A DNA stretch of 64,000 nucleotides, taken from assembly GCA_021904315.1 (NCBI GenBank), contig CM038908.1, forward strand, positions 13,784,501-13,848,500, given 5' to 3'. Made by a program: the position numbers and the translations under genes. This stretch comes from Sphagnum magellanicum (taxonomy: Eukaryota; Streptophyta; Sphagnopsida; Sphagnales; Sphagnaceae). Of the stretch, positions 47,166 through 59,105 are shown piece after piece (position 1 is the stretch's first letter; every line of letters starts with the position of its first letter). The notes under the pieces are model-generated. The model saw only the letters and a program-made list of their open reading frames with translations. It was not told the origin of the DNA and did not search any database.

Positions 47166-49004
47166 CAACCAAAAGGGCCTAGAAACATATTTTTGTCTTT
47201 TGGTGCTAACAATGTCAATGTTTTCCAAGGTTTAAGAAGGGGTGTGTGTCATGAGCCTAATTTTAGGCTTGCAACCAAAATTAAGGCATCAAAAGGAAAG
47301 TGGGCTAAAAAAAGCATGAAATTCAAAACACATTCCCACAAAATTAGGAAAGTGAATCCCAACATCCTTAAATGGTTTTCCCATTTTGGGAATTGGATTC
47401 TTGTGGTGTCTTCAATTTTTGGGACAAAAAGTGCCAAAAAAAAATGGTGTTCAAATCAAAATGGTCTTAAGGTGTAGATATGAAAAATGAGCTTGCATTT
47501 TTCATTTGGAGATTTGAAGCCCAAGTTCTAAACAAAAGAAAAGCTAAAAATTCATTAAAACCCAAGAAATATAGTAAAATGAATTACAAATTGAACATGT
47601 GGCATAACTAAGAAAGGTCCCTTCAAGAATTACGACTTTGCTTTCCAAAGTTCCTTAATCAAAGTTCATATGTGAAAGCTATGAATTTATAAATATGTGA
47701 ATTTCATAATTTATGAAAAAAAAAAAAAATTCAAGATTCCCTGCCATGAATCATAGGATTTTTTTCCACTTTGATGTTCAGCTATGGAAAGCTCTAGCCC
47801 GGTTTCAGTGTGGCAACACACAACTTGAGGCAGTGCTAGGTGCGTGGAAAGGCATGCCATACGCATAGAGGTTTTATCGAGGCTACGATTTGGGGAAGGT
47901 AGAGGATGAAAAGCACCTGCTCCTTGTCTATCCAAATACACAGAAAGTTAAGGAATGATTTTGTTCGACCCTGCCCTTCACCCACACAAGCACTCTTGTT
48001 GAACTCATGTAGACTACAAACACGGTCGCCCCGGCCAAATTTGTGACATGCTACCAGTACCAGAGGACAATCATGGAAAATCAAAGGCATCATATTCTCC
48101 TAACAAATTTTCCCACCATAACTAAACATCACAAACTCAAATCCATAATGCACAAATTTAATTCTTTAACAAACCATACAACTATTTCTACAATAGTTAA
48201 ACATGTTCAAATGGCCAAAGAATTTAAAACATGAATTCCAAGACTATTATGAATTTATGTTTCCTAGTGCAAAATGTTTACAATCAAAAGTATAAGATGG
48301 GAAAACGAGTGAAAACACACTAAGGGTGAACCATTTTTCACCAAAAAAAGTTATGTATAACAAGTATTGTAATACATAGTAAATTAAAATCTTGATGACA
48401 TCCTTTGGCTATCTTAAACATAAGCAAAAAGCTTTAGAATTTGCATGACAACATTTTGGAACTCAAAGTTCATTTTCAATCAAAGTTAGTCTTGATCCAC
48501 AATTAGATGAAGAGGATTGGATTAAATCAATGTACATAGATTATATAATTTACATTTTTTCATGTTTGTGATTCATGAAACATTAACAAATAAAATAAAA
48601 ATTTTAAAAAATACAAAGCCCACCTATAAAATATCCTCTTCTTTCAATGGTTTTTCCTTTTTTAAAAAAATTATATTGTTACACAAGTGTTAAGAAAAAA
48701 ATTAATGGATTTTCAACCAAAAAATGTAAAATTATAAATGTTTCTAGATTTAATTGATATATCAATGTCATTCACCACAAAAAAATAATCAATCAAAAAT
48801 TCCACCCACAACCTTAGTTTTGAAATATATCTGTAAATTTTCATGCTTTGTGACAAGTATTATTTTGTCACACATATACATCATACATTCAAGTTCTTCA
48901 AGCTTTTTTTTAAATAATTAATTAATCTAAATTTAAAGAAAATATAATATAATTAAAAGAAAAAAATCCAATATGTGATCTTTATACATTACAAAAAAAA
49001 CTAA
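46100..49004. other. AT-rich intergenic DNA with a poly-G tract
   Basis: No gene recognised. A G homopolymer lies at 47134-47164. The right part may contain the N-terminal (Rep) portion of the Helitron relic beyond recognition. Confidence 0.5.
47134..47164 (+). repeat. 31-nt poly(G) tract
   Basis: An uninterrupted run of 31 G, preceded by eight G and a TC interruption, flanked by the short inverted pair GTTGACC and GGTCAAC. It could form G-quadruplex structures; its length may be an assembly estimate. Confidence 0.9.
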
Positions 49005-50400
49005 ATGCAAAAATATTGTACTTGTGACAACTTTTTTAATCATTGTTACCGAACCCAATACAAAATACACAACAACATTGCCACGCATGTACATGTAAGA
49101 AAAAAAAGTTATGTTTTTTGTAAATTTCATTACCCATTGCCTCCTATCTCTGAAACAAAAATTTTAGAACCTTTTCAAATAAATGAAAATTAACCATTTT
49201 CACAACAATACCTCCAAACACAAGTAAACAAAATATTTCAATCTTTAAAAGCTTTTTTTTTAAATGATGATATATCATTTTTTGAATATCTAAATTCTTT
49301 AAACCTTGATGAAATTACAAAAATATTGTTTGAAAATTAAATTTAAAAAATTGCACATTTTCTCAAAATGAATTCCTAAAAACATAAAAAAAATGCATTT
49401 AATATGTGTCTTGCTCGTTTGTGGTTTGTAAATACAGATATTCAATTTATTTTGGACCCATATCTAGCTACAACATATTACACATCAAATATGACAAAAA
49501 TTGATAAATCAATAACGTCATAACTACATTCTGTCATACAAAAATGTGTTGCAAATAGTAAAGATGCAAATACAAGAATTCAAAATTAGATAATGTTTTT
49601 CTTAATGCCCAACAAATGGTTCTTCAATTTGTTACTTACCTTGTGCTTTCTTTACCATTATATCATTCCATTCGAACATTTTAATTCATAAATATTTCTC
49701 CTTTTGAAGAACATGTTTTTGTGTTAAAATCACAAGTTGCAATAAATTAATTAGAACCAAATTCAACTAATATAATGTGTTCAGAGATCATAGACAAATA
49801 TATCAATCGTCATAGTCAATATGAATCGTTGTCATTAGTAGAGTTTAGTTTTTTTTATAACATCAAAAAAAAGATTTCAACACATCGCAAACCCAAAATT
49901 ATTAGGTTTGTAAATTATAATAAATATAAAGATATTGAAAATTGATTGAGAAAATAAATTTTATTATATTCACCATTTTGAAATTCTAAAAATTCGCAAC
50001 TTGGAACAAATGTCCCAAACATTATGTTTATTTTTTATATGTTTATTTTTGATAATGGGTGTTGGAACTAGTAAAACTTTTACATTGAAATCATAATAAA
50101 AAATTATTAGGATTATACAATAGAAACATATCTTTTGATTTGACAAAAATCAACACTTTACTTATGGCATTAATAGGTAAAACTACCTTCAATATTAATG
50201 GTTTAACAATACATTCAACATTGAATATACCTATTTAACAATCCTTATTTAGTTTACCAATTTTATCATTAAATTCATTAAATAGCCTTGCATGTTGATA
50301 TGAACAATTACAACTTGTTGTGAAAGATGAAATTTCACTTATTAGTGTTAGAATGTTTAATGTTATAGATAATAAGCTAAAGTCTATAAAACACACGAAT
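49005..50400 (+). pseudogene. Helitron Pif1-family helicase relic
   Basis: Fragments in shifting frames: IIDKYINRHSQYESLSL (about 49780), KPKIIRFVNYNKYKDIEN (about 49890), TLLMALIGKTTFNINGLTI (about 50160, motif Ia-like in Pif1) and ISLISVRMFNVIDNKLKS (about 50335). Walker A lacks a proper GKT. Numerous stops and frameshifts; inactive. Confidence 0.75.
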
Positions 50401-50515
50401 TGGTTTTTGATCCCACTAACATTAAAAATCATGGGTTAACATATATAACGTTATCTAACATTCAAACAAAAGAAAAAAAATAATTTTTAGTTATTTTCTA
50501 ACATGAAATTTTTGT

Positions 50516-51307
50516 GTGGATCCAAGAGTACATGTAGAAATGAATAGATTGAAAACAATTGCAACTTGCATACTGTTAATTCCTTACTTAAAACACTTAC
50601 ATTATTCTCATGTAATTATACAAGTCTTGAATACAACTTTTCAATGCCAACATTATAAAGACATCAAGTATGATCATAACCTCCAAATGTCTCCTATATT
50701 ATGTCTTATAGAAACAAAAATACACCATGCATCAATAGATGTGCACAAATTTATAAATTCATTGAAGTATTCATATGTTTCAATCCATAATGGTCATGGG
50801 TTAATGATGATGTATGACATACACATGCACTTAAATTCCTTCAATATAATAATTATTAATGGTTCAAAATATATAGAAACAACTTTTAATATTAATACAT
50901 AAAAAACAATACATATTGTTTAAGTATATAAAGCTCATTCATGTTCAATTTTTACATTCCTAAACAATCTTCAAACTATAATTCAACAATCTCCCAAACA
51001 TTATCCAATCATCATTATGGGAAATTTTAATGTTGACATTTTAAAAGACAATAACCAACCAAAAAATAAACAAGAATTATAATATTTCATGGATAAATTC
51101 TAATTAAAATCTCAATTTAGTGAAAACATCCCAAAAGTTGAATATCAATTAAACCATATATGGACAAATGTCCTTGGAAATGAATGCAAGTCCAGTGTAG
51201 TAGAAGCGTATTGGTTAGATTTTCACAAATTGATTTATATTGCATTCAAATTATCAAACACACTTCCAATGTATAATAAAAAACCATTAATGTATCCATT
51301 TATTTAA
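50516..51307 (+). pseudogene. Helitron-associated EEP endonuclease relic
   Basis: Open for 128 codons from 50516: DPRVHVEMNRLKTIA, then QVLNTTFQCQHYKDIKYDH, CLIETKIHHASIDVHKFI and HNGHGLMMMYD. It continues in broken frames to IIIMGNFNVDIL (about 51010) and VLGNECKSSVVEAYW (about 51170). LIETK and GDFN-like motifs are typical of the endonuclease/exonuclease/phosphatase fold; GDFN has become GNFN and a stop follows 50902. Directly downstream of the helicase relic, as in Helentrons. Confidence 0.75.
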
Positions 51308-52630
51308 AGTGTAGCATTTGTGAAATATGCATGTAAATGTTGCATTTTCCACCTAATCAATTTTTCTTAAAATGTTGGCACCTTGTGGCTTGAATTTGCT
51401 TTTTTACATTTTTTTTCATGGACCATTTTTTTCATAAATAAAAATAATGAAACAAAAAAAAATTGAAAGATTTTTTTATCCACATGTACACCCATCAAAC
51501 ATCATAACAAAATGCCTTTCATGAAAAATTTTAACCCAACATGCAACAAAAAAAAAAAAAAAAAATTACCAAAATTTCAAACTTCAAAATGAAAATGAGA
51601 TTAAACTTTAAAATCTTTCCATGTAAATTATGTCCATTCAATATTGATGTTTGTTTCAAACATTGAAATACCTCATGCACATTGCTAAAAATTGATTACA
51701 TTATCCAAGTTTGAAAAACTTGGATTTTCTTAAATAATATAATTATTTACAACTTTATATTCATTTGTATGGTTAAAGAAAAGACAATGAAACTGTGGTT
51801 TCAATTTTTAAATATGCACAACAAATTCTAAGATGGTTAGAAAACTTTATTTTTTAGTACAAATGTGAAAAGAAAAATTTATGATCTTTCATAAAACCAA
51901 CAAACTTTCATCCAATATAACTTGAGTTCATAGGAGAACCTTAAATGTAATACTTTATTTTCAGGACAAAACCTCTCGTGGCAGAGCTGCTTTTTATACT
52001 TAAAGGGCATGATTTTCATGGGACTTTGCCTCTTCTTGGGATGTATGAAGTGACTCTTATTATGGGAATGCACCCACCATGGGGCTATAACTTAAGTTAT
52101 AACTCCATTCATAGTCCAATGGAAGGGCAAATGCATGGTCTGAATTAAAATCATCATATTTTGGATATTTTGGGAGTTTTATGGAGTTAAACATGTTCAT
52201 ATATTCCTAATGGCCTTACTTGAAGTTTCATTTAGTTGTTCCCAATGGTGTTTCCAATGAATATATAGATACAGAAGTGTCCCAAAAGCTTGGTCACATC
52301 AGCAAGAAATTGTAAATATTGAACACTGGGGATTTTAATTGACAATGTGGCATTCAATTGTTTGTATGTGATTAGGTTTATGGCATTTGAAGCAACATTT
52401 GAAACATAATGCATAAAGAAAAATTCATACTAGACCATCTATCATCCTAAGCTAACTTTTTTCCATGGTGCATAATATTGACTTTCTCCTTCACTTCCAT
52501 ATCACCTCATCCCTTCCTCCAAAATTAAACAAATTAGTTGTGTTACTAAAGCTACTTATACATTCCCATATTTTTCCAAAATGTTAATCTTCACATAAAT
52601 ATGGAACACTATATTCTCAAATCCATTGTT

Positions 52631-52806
52631 CTTGCTTGTATGTTCAATTGTAAATTTCTTCAAATTAGTGCCCATTATGGCTTTCGATCATGTTTGTAAG
52701 AAAATTTCAAAGCTTCTTCTTGCTTGTATGTTCAATTGTAAATTTCTTCAGATTAGTACACATTATCACTTGCAATCATGTTTGTAAGAAAATTTCAAAG
52801 CTTACA
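52631..52806. repeat. 88-bp tandem duplication
   Basis: Two adjacent units starting CTTGCTTGTATGTTCAATTG, each ending AAAATTTCAAAGCTT; about 90 per cent identical. Confidence 0.9.
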
Positions 52807-52910
52807 TATCCAGGTGAATGAAGTACAAAGATGGGATGGATGAAGTGCAAAACAAGCTGATTAAAGCCAAGTTAACTATTACACCTACTACTACACTTCA
52901 TCTAGTAAAA

Positions 52911-53290
52911 ACACATGGGATACTCAAGACAAGCTCGGCCATGAAGTATGTATCCCATCTTACTATTTCATTTTCATTTTCCTTATGTCGTTTTTCCCAT
53001 TTTTTTTTTTTTGCATTCACTTTTCTTCTTTATTCTTTACACCATTTTAGGACGCACTTTTCTTCTCATGATTTATCTCCATTCTTTTGAGAATGGCCTC
53101 TAGCAAAACACTCATGGGGATATTCAAGACATGCCCAGCCACAAAGTATATATCCCATCTTACTATTCATTTTTCATTTTCCTTCTATTTTGTATTTTGT
53201 TTTGCATGTATTTTTCTTCTGTCTCCTTTACACCATTTTAGGATGCACTTTTCTTCTCATGATTATCTCCATTGTTTTGAGAATGCCCTT
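52911..53290. repeat. 200-bp tandem duplication
   Basis: Two units starting CATGGGATACTCAAGACA and CATGGGGATATTCAAGACAT, both containing TATCCCATCTTACTAT and TTACACCATTTTAGGA(C/T)GCA, ending TTTTGAGAATG. The middle differs by T-run length. Gives two T-rich short frames that are not genes. Confidence 0.9.
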
Positions 53291-54449
53291 TCCCTCTTTT
53301 GCTTTTGGGGAAAGGAAACAAGGTCAAAACCTTTTTAGTAGTTTAAAAAGTTACATACAAAATAGGCATCCCATTTGTTGCCCCCACAAACCATATTGTC
53401 ATTCTACCTTTGCCCCATTCTAATCCTTACCAATCCAGAAGAGTGTAAGGTGTATAGAACCCCACAACATTTTTTTTTTGGGGTGTCTTATGTTTCAGCT
53501 CCTTGCCATAAGTTTAGCCCAAATTTATATACCTTATCTACGACTCACGGCCGACACTAATTAATTTTTAAGAGGGCCAGCTGAAAAAAATAAAAATAAA
53601 ATGAAGAATTTTTTTCCAAAATTCTAGAAAATTGAAACCAGTTCAAAAACACAAGATAATTTTGAAACTTACTTAAATTATCTTGTGTTATCATACTTAT
53701 CATACTTTAAAATTATTGTTGAATTTCTGAAATATTGAGATTGAGGCTGCCATTCCTTTCTTTTCAAAAAATTAATCATTTCAACACGATTTGCCAAATG
53801 TCAATCGCAGGTATGGTATTAACATACCAAGTAAGGCATTTAAATTATTGTTGCTTAATATTTATTAAATAATGGAAAAGCATATTAGGCAAATGTATTT
53901 GGAATTTCAGTCAAATTAAGCATTTAGGATTTTATTTGTTTTGGAACTAGGCTAATCAATTGATGGTGGGTGGAATCAACCTACAGGACTTCGAGTTTTA
54001 GGGTTTTGCATATATACTGAATTTTGTCATCAGCATTCTGAGGGGTTAAGTATGGCATTCATTCCTGCTATTTTGTTGAAGTTTGAAGAGTTGTGCCGAT
54101 ATGGTAGTATTTTTTTAAAAAATTATTATGTTTTACAATTCATGCATAGGCTAAAGGTGCCAATGCGCACTATTTATTCATTGTTCTTGCTTTGAAGTAA
54201 CTCTAGTTTATTAGAGGATTTTGCAAAATTTTGAGGAAGTTAGACCATTTCCCTTTTGATTTATTTCCACCTAACTGATAGGTGTTTGTTTATTTTTGTG
54301 TAATTTGTTTCGTTTGGATGTGACCAGACTATAAATCCCCCCCTCCTCCCCCAATGTCTTTTCATGATTTTTGAAAGAATGGAGCAAAAGCTATTGAATT
54401 TTAAATGATATTCATATTTGGAAGTTAATTTGTTTTTTAAATGATATTT

Positions 54450-54960
54450 TCACAGTTAAGCCTGCTTTGACTGGATCAGTATTGGGATGGGTGACCTGAC
54501 AGGAGGTTTAATCCATGGGATTCTGAGTCCAAGTTTTAAAATTTCCTTAGGGTTGCACATAGGCCCTAAAGAATCCTACTCAAAGAAAGTGAAGGTACCA
54601 GAGTAGGTGCCACCCATGCCCCATGGCTAGGCTTCAAACCAGTTAAAAACCCGGACCAGGGAACCTCAGTTACCAGGGAGTCTTAGGCATAGAGCCTGAA
54701 TGACTCTCCTTGGAGGATCACGTCCTTTGGTAGAGGCCTAAGCAAAGAAGCTAAGGTCCTCGGGTAGAGTCCTAAGTAGGTAGATTCGACTCCAGTCCCT
54801 CAAATTGAACTACTTAAAATTTTCCAAACACTGCTTTGCCAATAGATTCTAACTGGTTACTATTGGGCCCCTGTGCCATTGATCCAAGTATAGTAAACCT
54901 CCTGTAAGGTGGTCATCCCAATAATATATGCAAGTACAAAGTGGGCTTAATTTCAAAATT
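54450..54960. repeat. inverted pair of 5S-rRNA-like segments
   Basis: 54450-54515 (CAGTTAAGCCTGCTTT, then GTATTGGGATGGGTGACCTG) resembles the internal promoter half of plant 5S rRNA, including the box C-like GGATGGGTGACC. A diverged copy lies in opposite orientation at about 54884-54955 (read on the minus strand: TTAAGCCCACTTTG, TATTGGGATGACCACCTTAC, AGGAGGTTTA). Between them is a tRNA-B-box-like GATTCGACTCC near 54785. It is most likely a 5S-derived SINE or pseudogene pair, not a functional 5S gene, since the 5' half is missing. Confidence 0.5.
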
Positions 54961-56378
54961 CTTATGGAACACCTTGCTAAATTAAATTTAAAACTGATTT
55001 CCAAAGACAAAAAAGCTAATTTCCAGAGATGAAAAATCACTCTAAAATCAACAACTCTAAACTCAATACCTTTTCCTCCCTTGGTTTGAAAATTGTGAAA
55101 TGACAATCATGCAACACAGGCCCCACTGTTGGAGAGATTGATTATTTACAATGTGGCCACATTCAAAGGAAACAAAACAAACACCTATCTTGATATGTAT
55201 ATAGAATTTCTCTAAGTCATGCACTAGGTCAGCCAAAACAAATAAAACGGTAATCTGTGGATCTGTCCCTAAACCTACTTATGTAGTGGCGGTGCACCTA
55301 AGTACTTAGCCATAAACACAACTGCATCATTAGGTCAGAGGAAGATTACAAGGCCACCTGCTATGTCAAGAAAAAAAGAACGAAATAACCCAAAACACCC
55401 ATTCCTCAAGAAATTGTAAACACTAATGATTTGTCTCAAAGGACAAATCTAAAAAACCCATAAGCACCCTTTCTCTCCCACACAACCAAATAACTGAAAA
55501 ACCACTCCACAGAATTGAGATTCAAACCACTGCAGAGAGAGTGAGTTTTTCAAGCCTTGCCTTGCCCTTGCCCAAGCCTTCTTGACTTTCCCAAACCAAA
55601 AGAAGAGAAAGATTGACACAAGAACCCAAACACTAGTTTAATGTACACCATATTTTACAATAGCCTGCAAAGAAAATTTCGCTTCAGAGGAGTAGTAGTA
55701 CTTAAGACTCTAGAGTAATTTTGATATCACTGCGGCAGCAGATTTTTAAAATGTAAGCCAGGGGAAGAAAACTAACTTGCTTAGTTTTGAAGAACTTCGC
55801 AAGCCCTTCTTGCTTGTGAAAGCGACTCAGAGAGCTTTGCTGCGGCTCTTGGTTGCTTCTCTCCCCACCAAGAAGACTGTCTTCTTCGATTCCACTAATA
55901 ATAACTACCTCTATTCTGTATTTATACAACAGCGAAAACGATCGATCTGCGACTTAAGAAGAGCGTTTCTTCTTTCGTTCCTTTTGTAGTACTCTAACGA
56001 CGCTCTTGCCACACCGCACAAATCAGCCTCGCGACTTCTACTTTGGTCGTGACTCGTGATCCCCTTCCCTCCTCCCCCGCGCGAAGTTCTTTTTTACAAA
56101 ACAGCATCAAATTCTCGGCTGATTCATGTCCAGAAACGCGCTTTGCGTGATTACTACCTGGGTGGCTTGCTTCTCTTCCAAAAGGCACGAATTACTGAGG
56201 AAAGCAATCTCCCTGAACAAAAACAACTACTACTACTCCGTTCTGTGAAGAACTTGGCTGTGTAAACGGGAATATACATGGAGAAGATCGATGGCATCAA
56301 AGCTTGAAGAAAGTCGTACTCTCCTCGCTCGAATCGCCTTTCTCTGTTCGTCGTTCTTGCTGCTGCAATTCTCTCTCC
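54961..56378. other. intergenic, GC rising towards 56 kb
   Basis: No gene recognised. 55700-56300 has CpG-containing, splice-like and short open segments on both strands, perhaps an untranslated or promoter portion of an adjacent gene, but no family is visible. Confidence 0.4.
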
Positions 56379-56918
56379 CTAATGTTGCAAGATTGACGTT
56401 GCGGAGTTTTTCGGCAGATGAAAGGGAGGACTAGATGGCAGATTCAATGCCGGATTGAGTATCCGTCGTGTCTCCCACACCAGCGGAGGAGGAGAAGGAG
56501 GAGGAGAGTGACTGGCACTGCGTGTGCTGGTGCCGAGAGGAGAGGGAGAGACAGGCCTGGGCGTCGACGTCGCACTTGCGAATAGATCCTCCGCTTGAGA
56601 AGAAGAAGCAGCAGCGAGATGGCTTGTCACAAACCTATCCGTTGGAGGATCCAGCGACTCTCTCACATCCTCCGCAAGAAACCGATCTTCAACGCGCAGC
56701 CGTAGCACGCAGCTGTGGAGGACAGGGGATTCGCTTTCCGGAATTTTTAGTACAGAGACTCCCTTGTTCATCTTCCTTGACGCTACTCGACTGCTGCTGT
56801 TAGGACGAGCTGCTCCAGAGGCTGAAGACGTCGTAGGAAGAAGAAGAAAACTCGGGACTCCCGACCCCCCGTCGCCTTGCGTGACCGTCTGCTGAGGTTG
56901 TTGTTCTCCTGACGCCAT
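56379..56918 (-). CDS. hypothetical Ser/Pro-rich protein
   Basis: A 179-codon frame from ATG 56918 (good context, GCCATGGCG; another in-frame ATG at 56957). It begins MASGEQQPQQTVTQGDGG and has a moderately ordered middle (SVLKIPESESPVLHSCVLRL, VEDRFLAEDVRESLDPP) and a Ser/Pro-rich C-terminus. It lies in a GC-richer island of about 1.5 kb, unlike its surroundings, which favours a real gene or first exon. The opposite strand is also open for 111 codons. No recognised domain; a downstream exon could exist. Confidence 0.4.
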   Translation of the reverse strand: MASGEQQPQQTVTQGDGGSGVPSFLLLPTTSSASGAARPNSSSRVASRKMNKGVSVLKIPESESPVLHSCVLRLRVEDRFLAEDVRESLDPPTDRFVTSHLAAASSSQAEDLFASATSTPRPVSPSPLGTSTRSASHSPPPSPPPLVWETRRILNPALNLPSSPPFHLPKNSATSILQH

Positions 56919-57260
56919 GGCTTGTAGATGAAAGACAGAAGCGTGACTGGCCCCCAAAACAAAAACAGAAATACAGTGATCTCTCTGCCACTATGCTTTT
57001 GCAATTCCAAACTGACAGTAGAAATTCTGTGAGTGAGTGAGATCTCCTCTGGAAAACAAGAGACAAATGAACTCTACTTTCGCACTCCAAACTATAGCCT
57101 ACAATTCATTAATTCTCAAACGATCTGTCGCTACGAACATGATGGCAATCTCCAATTCCCAACAAAGAAACCGCCGTTCATCTCTAGTTCGTGCACAAAC
57201 AGGGAAAAAATAAAATACAAACCACGCTGTAGGACAAAACGAAAAAAAAAGAAAAAAGAA

Positions 57261-57545
57261 AACTGCACAGAAGAGAAATCCAGATTCAAACGATACTTAA
57301 TTACTCCCCGGTGAACGCAACCACTTCGTTTTTTGGCGTTTCCTGATAGATAGCAGCAACAATGAACAAACCCCGCATGCGAGAAGAGAAGGAAAAACAA
57401 AAACAAAACAAAAACTGCACAGAAGAGAAATCCAGATTCAAACGATACTTAATGACTCCCGAGCGACCGCAACGACTTCGTTTCTTGGCGCTTCTTGACA
57501 GGCTAGCAGCAACGACGAACAAATCCCGGTTGAGAGAAGAAACAA
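57261..57545. repeat. 152-bp tandem duplication
   Basis: Units start AACTGCACAGAAGAGAAATC at 57261 and 57413; both contain CAGATTCAAACGATACTTAA, a CTTCGTTT(T/C)TTGGCG segment and AGCAGCAAC. About 85 per cent identical. Upstream of the hypothetical minus-strand gene, so possibly in its promoter or leader. Confidence 0.85.
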
Positions 57546-57822
57546 CGCCTGAATGAAAGAAAAAGGCCACAGGTGTGCCGGCGGGAAGGAAGTTGGGGGA
57601 GAATTGGGCAGACACGGCAAGCAAGCAAGAGAAAGAAAGATAGACGATGGTGCAGCAGCAGCAGCGGAAAGAAAAAGAAAGCTGCTGGTGTATGGGATTC
57701 TTTTGAAGTTTCAACGGCATGAGGAAAAGACAGGAAATTAAGAACACAAACAAAAGCATAACCGACAACTACTTAGGACGACCGGCATTACCCTAGTTAG
57801 GGTTTTTTTTTCCTTTTTTTCG

Positions 57823-58770
57823 CCAAATTCCTCAAGTAAGTGCACTGGCGACAATCCCCAGCATTAATTAGCATTAACTGGCGGCTGTAGGAACTCACTG
57901 TCTAAATCTGGCGACTTCTAAAATTTCCTCAAATATGTCAAAATATGCAGACTTTTTGTGGAATTCGCACTGACCTTTCAAAAATTCGCCCAGAAAAAAA
58001 CACTGGCCATGGCCGTAGAACCTTTTCAGGTTGAGCAGTAATTAAGTTATTTTTAGAATGTGAATTTTTAAGGAAATTACAATGGAGGGAAAAATACAAA
58101 ATTTGGTGGAAACCTAGGTTCTTTCCCCTAAATTGCTGAAATTCCAGAAATTATTATTTAAACTTCTGAAGTGGATTTTAAAAAATAAAATAATTATTTG
58201 GCACCTGAGTGCTGAACCTGAAAAGTTACAGCGGTACCTACATAACGCAGTAATGAAGCTGGAACCTGCAGGTGGGGGAGCTCTCAAGTACATAGAGGAA
58301 ATGATTTATTGGGTGGAATGTTTTTGCCATTTTGCCAAAAATATTTTCAATAAAAAATCTGTTACAAATTCGGTGCTATGGTGAAAAATCGCCAAAATTG
58401 CTTATCATGAAAGGGTGCTTTTTTAATTTCGAATATCAACATATTCGGCTAAATATTATTATGGACTATCACCACTTGAGCAACATCACCAAAAAACAAA
58501 TTTAAGAAAAAGAAATTGCTTAGAGGAAGTGTTGTTTTTTGGTGACAAAATTTCACACTTGGCCATTTTTTTTTCAGAAAATGAAAAAAACGCATGAAAA
58601 TTTTGTGATTTTGAGGGATTTGTTTTCACCATTTAGCCACATCTAGACCAAGGCACTTCCTGGTTCATAGTGGCCATTTTGCAAAAAAGCTATAGGCCAT
58701 GCCACCAGGATAGTCGCCATTTAATGCTAATGCTGGGATCCTCACCAGTGGACCTACTTGAGGAATTTCA
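57823..58770. mobile_element. about 950-bp inverted-repeat (foldback-like) element
   Basis: Left arm 57823-57884 (CCTCAAGTAAGTGCACTGG, CCCAGCATTAATTAGCATTA) and right arm 58712-58770 (TTAATGCTAATGCTGGG, CACCAGTGGACCTACTTGAG) are about 80 per cent complementary with a small gap. No transposase inside. Segments of the interior recur downstream at 58960-59105 and 61880-62165, so it belongs to a repeat family. Confidence 0.6.
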
Positions 58771-58959
58771 AAAACATTAACCTTGTTGAGAGGTACTTTC
58801 TTTTAGGGTTTTTTTTGTTTGTAGCTAAAGTGGCCATCATCCACAGAACTTGTAGTGTGTTTTTTTGGGTGCGAAATTTTGTCAAGATGTGAAAAATATA
58901 AATAAATAAATAAATAATTTAAGAAAATTGGGGTTCTTTGGGCCAAATGTCAGGCAAAA

Positions 58960-59105
58960 TAACATTTGGGAAGTTTTTTTGCCGCATTTGCAATATCGTC
59001 AAATTTGGTTAAATATGCTTATGGATGATGGCTATTTGAGCAACATCACAAAACTGAAAAAAAAATTCACTGAGAGGAAGATGGGGAAAAAAAAAGTGGC
59101 AACCA
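58960..59105. repeat. dispersed repeat copy B
   Basis: Shares AAATATGCTTATGGATGAT, TTTGAGCAACATCACAAAA and an A-rich run followed by GAGAGGAAG with the interior of the 57823-58770 element, in the same orientation. Confidence 0.6.

Larger units (their letters stand above)
49005..51307 (+). mobile_element. decayed Helentron-type Helitron (Pif1 helicase plus endonuclease)
   Basis: Pieces of one long protein appear in order on the plus strand with many stops: a Cys/His segment (KSYVFCKFHYPLPPISETK, about 49100-49160), pre-helicase segments (EYLNSLNLDE near 49290; NTDIQFILDPYLATTYYTSN near 49430; KIDKSIT), the Pif1 region with a mutated Walker A (GVGTSKT near 50060) and a Walker-B-like VVKDEISLI near 50320, then an endonuclease. 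Typical seed-plant Helitrons lack this endonuclease; Helentron/Helitron2 types carry it. Element ends are not resolved, and part of the helicase C-terminus is deleted. Confidence 0.75.
51308..54440. other. AT-rich intergenic DNA with tandem duplications
   Basis: No gene recognised. Includes an A run near 51550 and tandem duplications at 52631-52806 and 52911-53290. Confidence 0.55.

Noticed and set aside
54770..54800. tRNA gene suggested by a B-box-like GATTCGACTCC
   Set aside because: No matching A box at the right spacing and no cloverleaf that I can draw; more likely part of a SINE-like repeat.
57301..57768. 155-codon minus-strand frame
   Set aside because: It spans the 152-bp tandem duplication and consists mostly of Phe/Leu/Cys/Ser runs from purine-rich DNA; no coding signal.
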